Positions 34,677 to 41,823 of a DNA stretch of 64,000 nt are shown one piece after another; within the stretch, counting starts at the first letter, position 1, and the number at the start of each line of letters is the position of its first letter. The translations under genes and the position numbers were made by a program. The notes under the pieces were generated by a model, which was not told the origin of the DNA, did no database searches, and saw nothing but the letters and a program-made list of their open reading frames with translations. This DNA comes from Streptomyces lydicus (GTDB lineage: Bacteria > Actinomycetota > Actinomycetes > Streptomycetales > Streptomycetaceae), in assembly GCF_004125265.1 (NCBI RefSeq), contig NZ_RDTE01000003.1, positions 4,464,001-4,528,000 of the forward strand. The letters are read 5' to 3'.

Positions 34677-36398
34677 GTGGCGGAACGGAGCACGGCTGCC
34701 GTCGACGTGGCTGACACGAGCGGTGAGGAACCGCTGACCGCCAAGGCGGGTAAGGCCACGGACGACGGTGCTAAGGCCGAGAAGGTATCCGGCAGGGAAA
34801 AGGACGCCGAGGGCACCGACGAGGAGCGTGCCGCGGCGATCGAAGCCCAGCCACCGGAACTGCACAGCGGCCACAAGCTTGCCAGACGTTACCGCCTCGA
34901 GGAGTGCGTCACCCGTCTGGACGGATTCAGCAGCTGGCGTGCGGTCGACGAGAAGCTGCGCCGCGCCGTCGGCGTGCACATCCTGCCGGCCGACCACCCC
35001 CGGGCCCGGCCGGTACTGTCCGCCGCCCGTTCCTCGGCACTGCTGGGTGACCCCCGGTTCGTCCAGGTCCTGGACGCCGTCGAGGAGAACGACCTCGTCT
35101 ACGTGGTCCACGAGTGGCTGCCGGACGCCACCGAGCTCACCACGGTGCTCGCCAACGGTCCGCTGGAGCCGCACGACGCCTATCAGCTCGTCAGCCAGGT
35201 CTCCCAGGCCATGGCCGCCGCGCACCGCGAGGGCCTGTCCCATCTGCGGATCACCCCCGGCTCGGTGCTGCGCACGGAGTCCGGGCAGTACCGCATCCGT
35301 GGGCTGGCCGTCATGGCGGCACTGCGCGGTATCACCTGCGAGCACCCGCAGCGCACGGACACCGAGGCGATCGGGGCGCTGCTCTACTCCGCGCTGACCC
35401 AGCGCTGGCCGTACGAGAACGACGCCCATGGCCTCACCGGCCTGCCCAAGGGCGTCGGGCTGATCGCACCCGACCAAGTGCGCGCCGGTGTGCACCGCGG
35501 GCTGTCCGAACTCGCCATGCGCGCTTTGATCAACGACGGGGCCACGGCTTCCCGCCAGGAGCAGCCGTGCACCACCCCTGAGGAGCTGGTCAAGGCCGTG
35601 GCGGCCATGCCGCGTATCCGGCCTCCGGAGACCTCCTTCGCCACGCCGCCGCCGTATCAGCGCACGGGATACCAGCAGGGCAACTACCGGCAGCCGTCGG
35701 CTCGCCCCGCTCAGGCGAGCCATGCGACCCAGCCGGTCGCATCTCCGCCGCCTCCGCTGCAGAGCCGCACCGGCCGGGCGCTGAAGTGGTCCGTCTCCGC
35801 GCTGCTGATCGCGGCGCTGGGGCTGGGCAGCTGGCAGCTGGCGGACACCCTGTTGAAGCGCGAGGAGGACCGGGACGATCCGGCCAACTCGCAGCCGAGC
35901 AGTGGCGCGGCCAAGAAGCCCCAGGGCAAGCCGATCAAGATCGTGGAGGCGGGGGAGTACTACCCCGACGGTCAGCCGCAGCACGCAAATCAGGCGCAGG
36001 ACACGATCGACGGGAATCCCAGCACCTACTGGGGCAGCAGAGGCTACCGCGAAGGCCCTGACCTGAATCCGATCTTCAAGAAGGGCGTCGGTCTCGTCTA
36101 CGACCTCGGCTCGAAACAGCGGATAAGCGGCGCAACGATCGGCCTTCACTACACCGGCCCTCACACGACCGTGACGCTCTATGCCGCCGATTCACTCTCC
36201 TCTTCACAGCCGCTCAGCTCCATGCGACGGCTCGGAACCGGCAAGACGTCGGGTTCGGCCCTCAAGGTCAACCTGAAGCAGCCGGCAAAGACGCGCTATG
36301 TCGTGGTGTGGATCACCGCGATGCCGTATGCGCCGGGTGACGGGTACAGCACCGCCGGGTACCGACAGGGCGTGACCGAGGTGTCCTTCACCAGCTGA
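34677..36398 (+). CDS. Membrane pseudokinase with extracytoplasmic discoidin-like domain (MurJ partner)
   Basis: A 573-aa protein. An acidic disordered N-terminus precedes a Ser/Thr-kinase-like domain (about 65-315) lacking key residues: the VAIK lysine position reads AVGVHIL, the HRD loop is HREGLSHLRITPGSVL without the catalytic Asp, and no DFG is present (IRGLAVM). A Pro/Gln linker, one helix (about 370-388) and an extracytoplasmic beta domain (GYREGPDLNPIF ... VVVWITAMP) follow, resembling F5/8-type carbohydrate-binding modules. This equals the C-terminal half of mycobacterial MviN, where the pseudokinase recruits FhaA after PknB phosphorylation. The GTG at 34677 is chosen for the GGGGAGG upstream. 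Confidence 0.88.
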   Translation: MAERSTAAVDVADTSGEEPLTAKAGKATDDGAKAEKVSGREKDAEGTDEERAAAIEAQPPELHSGHKLARRYRLEECVTRLDGFSSWRAVDEKLRRAVGVHILPADHPRARPVLSAARSSALLGDPRFVQVLDAVEENDLVYVVHEWLPDATELTTVLANGPLEPHDAYQLVSQVSQAMAAAHREGLSHLRITPGSVLRTESGQYRIRGLAVMAALRGITCEHPQRTDTEAIGALLYSALTQRWPYENDAHGLTGLPKGVGLIAPDQVRAGVHRGLSELAMRALINDGATASRQEQPCTTPEELVKAVAAMPRIRPPETSFATPPPYQRTGYQQGNYRQPSARPAQASHATQPVASPPPPLQSRTGRALKWSVSALLIAALGLGSWQLADTLLKREEDRDDPANSQPSSGAAKKPQGKPIKIVEAGEYYPDGQPQHANQAQDTIDGNPSTYWGSRGYREGPDLNPIFKKGVGLVYDLGSKQRISGATIGLHYTGPHTTVTLYAADSLSSSQPLSSMRRLGTGKTSGSALKVNLKQPAKTRYVVVWITAMPYAPGDGYSTAGYRQGVTEVSFTS

Positions 36399-36435
36399 GC
36401 GGAGTGAAGGACAGCACGACTGTCCAGAAAACTGT

Positions 36436-36472
36436 GTGGGGCTCCGGTCCGGTATTCCGGCCGGAGCCCCAC
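36436..36472 (+). terminator. Terminator after the pseudokinase gene
   Basis: A 12-bp perfect stem (GTGGGGCTCCGG 36436-36447 with 36461-36472) has an inner CCGG pairing in the loop. It separates the murJ-pseudokinase unit from sigM. Confidence 0.85.
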
Positions 36473-36622
36473 GCTCTTGGGCGCTGCTCGTACGGACCGT
36501 CCATGCGAGAACGGCGCAAAGAGGCCACCCGCCTGCACACCGCCGCCTTTCGACAGCATTTACATTCCTGACCTGGCGGGCTTCAATTGGACCGAGATCA
36601 GGCAGCTACGGCCGGGGGGCCC

Positions 36623-37318
36623 GTGTCCACCGAGAGCGACAAGGCTTCGATACCAAGCGACGCCGATCTCCTTGCCCTGCACGTGAAGGGCGACCCCGAC
36701 GCCTTCGGGGAGATAGTCCGCCGCCATCGCGACCGACTCTGGGCGGTGGCACTGCGCACCCTCGGTGATCGTGAAGAGGCTGCCGATGCCGTGCAGGACG
36801 CCCTGGTCTCCGCCTATCGCGCGGCCCACACCTTCCGCGGGCAGTCCGCCGTGACGACCTGGCTGCACCGCATCACGGTCAATGCCTGCCTGGACCGGGC
36901 GCGTAAGGCCGCTTCGCGGCGTACCTCGCCCGTTGCCGAGACCGAGCGGCTGGAGCAGCTTCTCGAACCCGAGGAATCCGCCTCGGCACCCGCCGAGCGC
37001 CAGGACCTGCACCGTGAGCTGCTCAGTGCCCTACGCACTCTCCCCGAGGAACAGCGTGCAGCGCTCGTCCTCGTCGATATGCAGGGCTACCCCGTCGCGG
37101 AGGCCGCGGCGATCCTCGACATCCCCACCGGCACGGTGAAAAGCCGCTGTGCACGAGGCCGCGCTCGGCTCCTCCCCTTGGTCACCCATCTGCGCGCCGA
37201 CAACGGGGATAGCAAACCCACGAGCGGGGGAAGGAACCGGGCGCAGGGGACATCCGTCCCACCGACGGCAGGACCGAACGACACAGGTGCCGTGAAGGGC
37301 GGAGGTGGGCGAGCGTGA
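36623..37318 (+). CDS. sigM: ECF RNA polymerase sigma factor SigM
   Basis: A 231-aa extracytoplasmic-function sigma factor. Region 2 spans LLALHVKGDPDAFGEIVRRHRDRLWAVALRTLGDREEAADAVQDALVSAYRAAHTFRG...AVTTWLHRITVNACLDRAR. Region 4 is ELLSALRTLPEEQRAALVLVDMQGYPVAEAAAILDIPTGTVKSRCARGRARL. A 45-residue disordered tail follows. The GTG at 36623 is the likeliest start (GGGGGG upstream), though a TTG at 36587 is open. It overlaps the anti-sigma gene by 4 bp, so the pair is translationally coupled. The position beside trxBA matches mycobacterial sigM. It should not be confused with the SigB-paralogue also called SigM in S. coelicolor. Confidence 0.92.
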   Translation: MSTESDKASIPSDADLLALHVKGDPDAFGEIVRRHRDRLWAVALRTLGDREEAADAVQDALVSAYRAAHTFRGQSAVTTWLHRITVNACLDRARKAASRRTSPVAETERLEQLLEPEESASAPAERQDLHRELLSALRTLPEEQRAALVLVDMQGYPVAEAAAILDIPTGTVKSRCARGRARLLPLVTHLRADNGDSKPTSGGRNRAQGTSVPPTAGPNDTGAVKGGGGRA

Positions 37319-38259
37319 CGTCGATGACCGGCACGGATGAGCACCCCACAGGTGAGCACCCGGAAGTCTCCGAGCTCTCTGACCTCACGGACGGGCTGCT
37401 GTCCCCCTCTCGCAGCGCGGATGTGCGCCATCATCTCGCCGGCTGCCCGTTGTGTGATGACGTCTATGCGTCGTTGGAAGAGATCCGGGCCCTGCTCGGC
37501 ACCCTTCCCGGTCCGATCCGTATGCCGGCCGACGTGGCCGGCCGCATCGATGCCGCCCTCGCCGCCGAGGCGCTGCTGGATGCCACCACGCCCGACGCCG
37601 CGGCTCATGTTTCACGTGAAACAGCCGCCACCCCCGTCGTGGTTTCACGTGAAACCGACAGCGAGCCTCCCCACCGTGTCGGGCCGTCCACCCGGCCCGC
37701 CGGACGGCCTCGGGGGTCCTCCGGGCCGGGTCGGCAGACGCCGGGCGGCCGTTCGCTCCGTTCGCGGCGCTGGCCCCGGATTCTGCTCGGCACCGCAGCC
37801 GCCGCGGCGGTCTTCAGCTTCGGCGGCCTGCTCATCCAGAACGCCGCCGTCGACGGAACCCAGGCCGGCCACCATGGCCGGGCCACCGCCGCCCCCGAGA
37901 AGACCACCGAGGCAGCGGGCCTGACCGCCGCCACGCTTGGTTCGCATGTACACGACCTGCTGGCGTCAAAGGGTTCGCACAAGTCCCCGGACATCGGCAC
38001 GCGCAGCTCTCCCGAGTCGACGCTGCGCGGCGGTGCCGACACCGTTCCGTCGTGTGTCCGCCTGGGCACCGGGCGGACGGAGGCACCGCTTGCGTCCAGC
38101 CACACCCGGTACCAGGGCAAGGACGCCTACCTCGTGGTGCTGCCGGATCCGGCCGATGCACAGCGCGTCTCCGCCTTTGTTGTCAGTTCGTCCTGCGTCT
38201 CCGCCACGCCACCGGCTCCCGGGAAGATTCTGCTGTCTCACTCGTACCAGCGAGACTGA
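37315..38259 (+). CDS. Membrane anti-sigma factor for SigM
   Basis: A 314-aa protein. The N-terminal cytosolic anti-sigma domain carries HxxxCxxC (HHLAGCPLC, residues 40-47), the zinc-binding ZAS motif. A linker of about 100 residues contains two VSRET peptides encoded by parS sites. One transmembrane helix lies at about 154-174, and the extracytoplasmic domain has two cysteines (VPSCVRL, SSSCVSA). Such proteins hold their sigma factor at the membrane until an envelope or redox signal arrives. The GTG start overlaps the sigM stop (GTGA), indicating coupling and a fixed stoichiometry. Confidence 0.9.
   Translation: MTSMTGTDEHPTGEHPEVSELSDLTDGLLSPSRSADVRHHLAGCPLCDDVYASLEEIRALLGTLPGPIRMPADVAGRIDAALAAEALLDATTPDAAAHVSRETAATPVVVSRETDSEPPHRVGPSTRPAGRPRGSSGPGRQTPGGRSLRSRRWPRILLGTAAAAAVFSFGGLLIQNAAVDGTQAGHHGRATAAPEKTTEAAGLTAATLGSHVHDLLASKGSHKSPDIGTRSSPESTLRGGADTVPSCVRLGTGRTEAPLASSHTRYQGKDAYLVVLPDPADAQRVSAFVVSSSCVSATPPAPGKILLSHSYQRD
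37609..37655. promoter_or_regulatory. Two parS sites inside the anti-sigma coding sequence
   Basis: Exact parS copies at 37609-37622 and 37642-37655, 33 bp apart (11 codons, about three helical turns). Both are in the frame that reads Val-Ser-Arg-Glu-Thr, in the disordered linker of the anti-sigma factor. Confidence 0.93.
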
Positions 38260-38286
38260 GCAACCAGCAGTGCGCTGTGACACTCC

Positions 38287-38313
38287 GGGAATGCTCGCCC
38301 CGTAGGATCCGTT
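38287..38313 (+). promoter_or_regulatory. Sigma-R-type promoter of trxBA
   Basis: GGGAAT (38287-38292), 18-nt spacer, then GTT (38311-38313), an exact match to the Streptomyces SigR consensus GGGAAT-N18-GTT, 61 bp before the trxB start. It predicts induction of the thioredoxin system by disulfide stress, as established for trxBA in S. coelicolor. Confidence 0.85.
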
Positions 38314-38373
38314 GGGTGGGGTGAGAGTTCCGAGAGCCCCAGCAAGCAGTCGGCAGAGACAAGGAAGACACCC

Positions 38374-39345
38374 GTGAGCGACGTCCGCAACGTGATCATC
38401 ATTGGCTCCGGGCCCGCGGGCTACACCGCAGCGCTCTACACCGCCCGCGCGTCCCTGAAGCCGCTGGTCTTCGAAGGTGCCGTCACCGCCGGAGGCGCGC
38501 TGATGAACACCACCGACGTGGAGAACTTCCCCGGTTTCCGCGACGGCATCATGGGGCCGGACCTGATGGACAACATGCGCGCCCAGGCGGAGCGCTTCGG
38601 CGCCGAGCTGGTGCCGGACGACATCGTCTCGGTCGACCTCTCCGAGGAGATCAAGACCGTTACGGACACCGCCGGCAACGTCCACCGGGCGAAGACCGTG
38701 ATCGTCAGTACCGGCTCCCAGCACCGCAAGCTCGGCCTTCCCCGTGAGGACGAGCTGTCCGGTCGTGGCGTCTCCTGGTGCGCCACCTGCGACGGGTTCT
38801 TCTTCAAGGACCAGGACATCGCCGTCATCGGTGGTGGCGACACCGCGATGGAGGAGGCCACGTTCCTCTCCCGCTTCGCCAAGTCGGTCACGGTCGTCCA
38901 CCGCCGAGACACCCTGCGGGCCAGCAAGGCCATGCAGGAGCGTGCCTTCGCGGACCCGAAGATCAAGTTTGTGTGGGACAGCGACGTCGCCGAGATCCAC
39001 GGTGAGAGCAAGCTCTCGGGTCTGACCCTGCGCAACCGTAAGACCGGCGAGACCTCCGAGCTCCCCGTCACCGGCCTCTTCATCGCGATCGGCCACGACC
39101 CGCGGACCGAGCTGTTCAAGGGGCAGCTGAAGCTCGACGACGAGGGCTACCTCAAGGTCGATGCGCCCAGCACGCGGACCAACCTGACGGGCGTCTTCGG
39201 CGCCGGCGATGTCGTCGACCACACCTACCGCCAGGCGATCACCGCAGCCGGTACGGGCTGCTCCGCCGCCCTCGACGCCGAGCGGTTCCTCGCTGCGCTG
39301 TCGGACAGCGAGGCGGCCGAGCCGGACAAGACCGCCTCGATCTGA
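38374..39345 (+). CDS. trxB: Thioredoxin reductase
   Basis: A 323-aa low-molecular-weight flavoprotein that reduces thioredoxin with NADPH. The FAD motif is IIGSGPAGYTAALYTARA at the N-terminus and the redox centre is WCATCD (Cys136, Cys139). The NADPH motif is VIGGGDTAMEEATFLSRFA, and GVFGAGDVVDHTYRQAITAAGTGCSAALDAERFL is the C-terminal FAD segment. The GTG at 38374 follows AAGGAAG. It forms an operon with trxA (46-bp gap) under a SigR-type promoter. Confidence 0.97.
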   Translation: MSDVRNVIIIGSGPAGYTAALYTARASLKPLVFEGAVTAGGALMNTTDVENFPGFRDGIMGPDLMDNMRAQAERFGAELVPDDIVSVDLSEEIKTVTDTAGNVHRAKTVIVSTGSQHRKLGLPREDELSGRGVSWCATCDGFFFKDQDIAVIGGGDTAMEEATFLSRFAKSVTVVHRRDTLRASKAMQERAFADPKIKFVWDSDVAEIHGESKLSGLTLRNRKTGETSELPVTGLFIAIGHDPRTELFKGQLKLDDEGYLKVDAPSTRTNLTGVFGAGDVVDHTYRQAITAAGTGCSAALDAERFLAALSDSEAAEPDKTASI

Positions 39346-39391
39346 TCCGCGCACCCAGCTTTCCCACCACCCACCCAGTAAGGAGATTGCC

Positions 39392-39718
39392 ATGGCCGGC
39401 GCCACGGTGACCGTCACGGACGACAACTTCGAAGAGGTCGTTCTCAAGAGCGACAAGCCTGTCCTTGTGGATTTCTGGGCCACCTGGTGCGGCCCGTGCC
39501 GCCAGGTCGCCCCGTCCCTGGAGGCAATTGCCGCCGAGCACGACGAGATCGTCATCGCCAAGCTGAACACCGATGAGAACCCGGCCACCACCGCCAAGTA
39601 CGGCGTCATGTCGATCCCGACCATGAACGTCTACCAGGGCGGCGAGGTCGTGAAGACCATCGTCGGTGCCAAGCCGAAGGCTGCCATCGAGCGCGACCTG
39701 GCGGACTACCTCGCCTGA
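39392..39718 (+). CDS. trxA: Thioredoxin
   Basis: A 108-aa thioredoxin with the active site WATWCGPCRQ (Cys33, Cys36) and cis-Pro region MSIPTMNVYQGGEVV. It reduces cytosolic protein disulfides using electrons from TrxB. The ATG at 39392 has AAGGAG at ideal spacing; the long upstream frame overlaps trxB and is not used. It is followed by a terminator flanked by two degenerate parS copies. Confidence 0.97.
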   Translation: MAGATVTVTDDNFEEVVLKSDKPVLVDFWATWCGPCRQVAPSLEAIAAEHDEIVIAKLNTDENPATTAKYGVMSIPTMNVYQGGEVVKTIVGAKPKAAIERDLADYLA

Positions 39719-39731
39719 GCCACGCCACTCC

Positions 39732-39793
39732 GTTTCACGGGAAACGGGCCTGCCCCACCAAGGGGCGGGCCCGTTCTCTGTTTCACGGGAAAC
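39732..39793. promoter_or_regulatory. Two identical degenerate parS copies flanking a terminator
   Basis: GTTTCACGGGAAAC occurs at 39732-39745 and 39780-39793, each with the same T-to-G change that breaks the central CACGTG. Their positions on either side of the trxA terminator suggest duplicated or decayed parS sites; ParB affinity is unknown. Confidence 0.65.
39743..39775. terminator. Bidirectional terminator trxA / GNAT
   Basis: A 14-bp stem (39743-39756 with 39762-39775, one G-T wobble, loop of 5) lies between convergent trxA and the GNAT gene. Confidence 0.85.
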
Positions 39794-39801
39794 CGCACGC
39801 C

Positions 39802-40419
39802 CTACAACGGTCGCAGGGCCGGTTCCTTCTGCACGGCTCCCAGCAAGCGGTCGAGAGCCAGCTCGACATCTTCCTTCCACGAGATCGTGGTCCGCAGCTC
39901 AAGGCGCAGCCGAGGGAAGCGGGGATGGGGCCGTACGGTCTTGAAGCCGACTGCGAGGAGGTGATGGGCAGGCAGCACACACGCCGGTTCGCTCCAGCGG
40001 GCATCGCCAAAGGCCTCGATGGCTTTGAAGCCGCGCTGGATGAGGTCCTTGGCGACCGTCTGGACCATCACCCGCCCCAGCCCCTGACCTTGGTATCCAG
40101 GGATCAGCCATGCCGTCAGCAACTGCACCGCGTCCGGTGAGACCGGGCTGGTCGGGAAGGCCGTGGAGCGCGGCACATACGCCGGCGGGGCGTACATCAC
40201 GAACCCGACGGGCACCTCGTCGACATAGACCACCCGCCCGCAGGACCCCCACTCCAGCAGTACTGCCGAGATCCAGGCTTCCTTCTCCAGCTCCGGGCGT
40301 CCCGCCTTTACCGCGGCCTCGCCGCTGACGGGGTCGAGCTCCCAGAAGACGCAGGAGCGGCAGCGCTTGGGAAGGTCCGGAAGGTTGTCCAGCGTGAGCG
40401 GTACGAGCCGACGGCCCAT
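39802..40419 (-). CDS. GNAT-family N-acetyltransferase
   Basis: A 205-aa acetyltransferase. The N-terminus contains KRCRSCVFWELDP, typical of a Streptomyces origin-proximal GNAT family, then GFVMYAPPAYVPRS. The acetyl-CoA loop is LIPGYQGQGLGRVMVQTVAKDLI, and the terminal domain is EAFGDARWSEPACVLPAHHLLAVGFKTVRPHPRFPRLRLEL. The substrate is unknown. The ATG at 40419 is the most plausible start because the family begins near MGRRLVPLTLDNL. It overlaps a small upstream ORF in another frame. Confidence 0.85.
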   Translation of the reverse strand: MGRRLVPLTLDNLPDLPKRCRSCVFWELDPVSGEAAVKAGRPELEKEAWISAVLLEWGSCGRVVYVDEVPVGFVMYAPPAYVPRSTAFPTSPVSPDAVQLLTAWLIPGYQGQGLGRVMVQTVAKDLIQRGFKAIEAFGDARWSEPACVLPAHHLLAVGFKTVRPHPRFPRLRLELRTTISWKEDVELALDRLLGAVQKEPALRPL

Positions 40420-40565
40420 GGAACCAGGTCCTCGCTTCCCTCGCCTGCCGCACCACGAAGCGCCGTCAGCGCCACCTGCTCTCTGAGCAGACCACCGACG
40501 AATCCTCCGACGGCTGCGAGGCCGAACCCCGCTGCCAACAATCCGGTGCGGCTCACCGATTGCAT
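40308..40565 (-). CDS. Possible small membrane protein overlapping the GNAT gene
   Basis: An 85-aa ORF with an ATG at 40565 preceded by GAGGAG at good spacing. The N-terminus forms one hydrophobic helix (TGLLAAGFGLAAVGGFVGGLL); the rest is Ser/Ala/Arg-rich and overlaps 112 bp of the GNAT gene in a different frame. The good ribosome site and the helix support translation. The overlap and low-complexity tail argue against a full-length conserved protein. It may be a leader peptide coupled to the GNAT gene. Confidence 0.4.
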   Translation of the reverse strand: MQSVSRTGLLAAGFGLAAVGGFVGGLLREQVALTALRGAAGEGSEDLVPWAVGSYRSRWTTFRTFPSAAAPASSGSSTPSAARPR

Positions 40566-40664
40566 GGCCCTCTCCTCGGTGTGAGGTCTCTCCACATGGA
40601 TGCGTGCCATACCCGAACGCATCGTATCCACCCTTTACGGGCACGGGTACCGCAAGAGAGCAAA

Positions 40665-40708
40665 GGGCGGGCCGTGTTCCGGTATGCACTCCGGAACACG
40701 GCCCGCCC
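40665..40708 (-). terminator. Terminator of the parAB operon
   Basis: A perfect 18-bp stem (40665-40682 with 40691-40708, loop of 8), 18 bp beyond the parB stop. Confidence 0.9.
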
Positions 40709-40725
40709 AGGAGCCGAGCAACAGC

Positions 40726-41823
40726 TCACTCTTCGTCGTCGTTCTCCTCTGCCAGCGACTGGCCCAGGACGCGCCCCTCACCAGGGGCGAGCGTGCCGAG
40801 GATGCGCTCCAGATCATCCATCGAGGCGAACTCGACGACGATCTTTCCCTTCTTCTGCCCCAGGTCGACCTTCACCCGGGTCTCGAAGCGATCGGACAGC
40901 CTGGAAGCCAGACCCGTCAGGGCGGGAGAGACCCGGGTGCCCGCCCGGGGCCCCTTGGCCTTGCTCGCGCTCTTGGGGGTCGACCCCATCAGCGTCACGA
41001 TCTCCTCGACGGAACGGACCGACAGTCCCTCCGCCACGATGCGGCGCGCGAGGTGATCCTGCTCTTCCGAGTCCTCCACGGACAGCAGAGCGCGGGCATG
41101 TCCAGCGGAGAGCACACCTGCAGCGAGCCGCTTCTGCACGGACGGCGAGAGCCTCAGCAGCCGCAGCGTGTTGGAAACCTGCGGACGCGAACGCCCGATC
41201 CGATCTGCCAGCTCGTCATGCGTGCACTTGAAGTCCTTCAGTAGCTGGTCGTAGGCAGCTGCCTCTTCCAGCGGGTTGAGCTGTGCCCGGTGGAGATTCT
41301 CCAGAAGCGCATCGAGCAGCAGCTTCTCGTCGTCCGTGGCCCGCACGATCGCGGGAATCTTCTCCAGGCCGGCCTCACGGCACGCCCGCCAGCGGCGCTC
41401 ACCCATGATGAGCTCATACCGCCCCGGTCCCGTCTGACGGACCACCACCGGCTGGAGCAGGCCCACCTCCTTGATGGAGGTGACCAGCTCGGCCAGGGCG
41501 TCCTCGTCGAAGACCTCACGCGGCTGGCGCGGGTTCGGCTTGATCGCGTCCAGTGGCACCTCGGCGAAGTGCGCGCCTGCCACTTCCGAGACGCCCGCCG
41601 ACGATGCCTCCGCCCCTGCCGATGTCTCCGTTTCACGTGAAACACCGTGCGTCGGCAGCGACGTCAGCTTGGCGGCCGCCACTCCTCGCTCCGGGGCCAA
41701 GACCGGTACGGACGACGATGACGCCGCTCCCTGACCCGTCGGCCCGGCATGGTCCGTGCTCTGCGGTGCCGCGGGGATCAGCGCACCGAGCCCACGGCCC
41801 AGGCCTCTACGTCGTTCGCTCAC
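40726..41823 (-). CDS. parB: Chromosome partitioning protein ParB
   Basis: A 365-aa CTP-dependent clamp that loads at parS and organises the origin for segregation. Its N-terminus is RRGLGRGLGALIP (ParA-interacting). The CTPase domain has PNPRQPREVFDEDAL, LLQPVVVRQ and GERRWRACREAGL. An HTH region follows (CTHDELADRIGRSRPQVSNTLRLLRL), then a basic linker and a C-terminal dimerisation domain. A parS site at 41630-41643 lies inside the gene and encodes VSRET. The GTG start overlaps the parA stop by 4 bp, so the two genes are coupled. Confidence 0.97.
   Translation of the reverse strand: MSERRRGLGRGLGALIPAAPQSTDHAGPTGQGAASSSSVPVLAPERGVAAAKLTSLPTHGVSRETETSAGAEASSAGVSEVAGAHFAEVPLDAIKPNPRQPREVFDEDALAELVTSIKEVGLLQPVVVRQTGPGRYELIMGERRWRACREAGLEKIPAIVRATDDEKLLLDALLENLHRAQLNPLEEAAAYDQLLKDFKCTHDELADRIGRSRPQVSNTLRLLRLSPSVQKRLAAGVLSAGHARALLSVEDSEEQDHLARRIVAEGLSVRSVEEIVTLMGSTPKSASKAKGPRAGTRVSPALTGLASRLSDRFETRVKVDLGQKKGKIVVEFASMDDLERILGTLAPGEGRVLGQSLAEENDDEE
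41630..41643. promoter_or_regulatory. parS site within parB
   Basis: An exact GTTTCACGTGAAAC in the variable region of parB between the ParA-contact N-terminus and the CTPase domain, read as Val-Ser-Arg-Glu-Thr. Confidence 0.94.
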
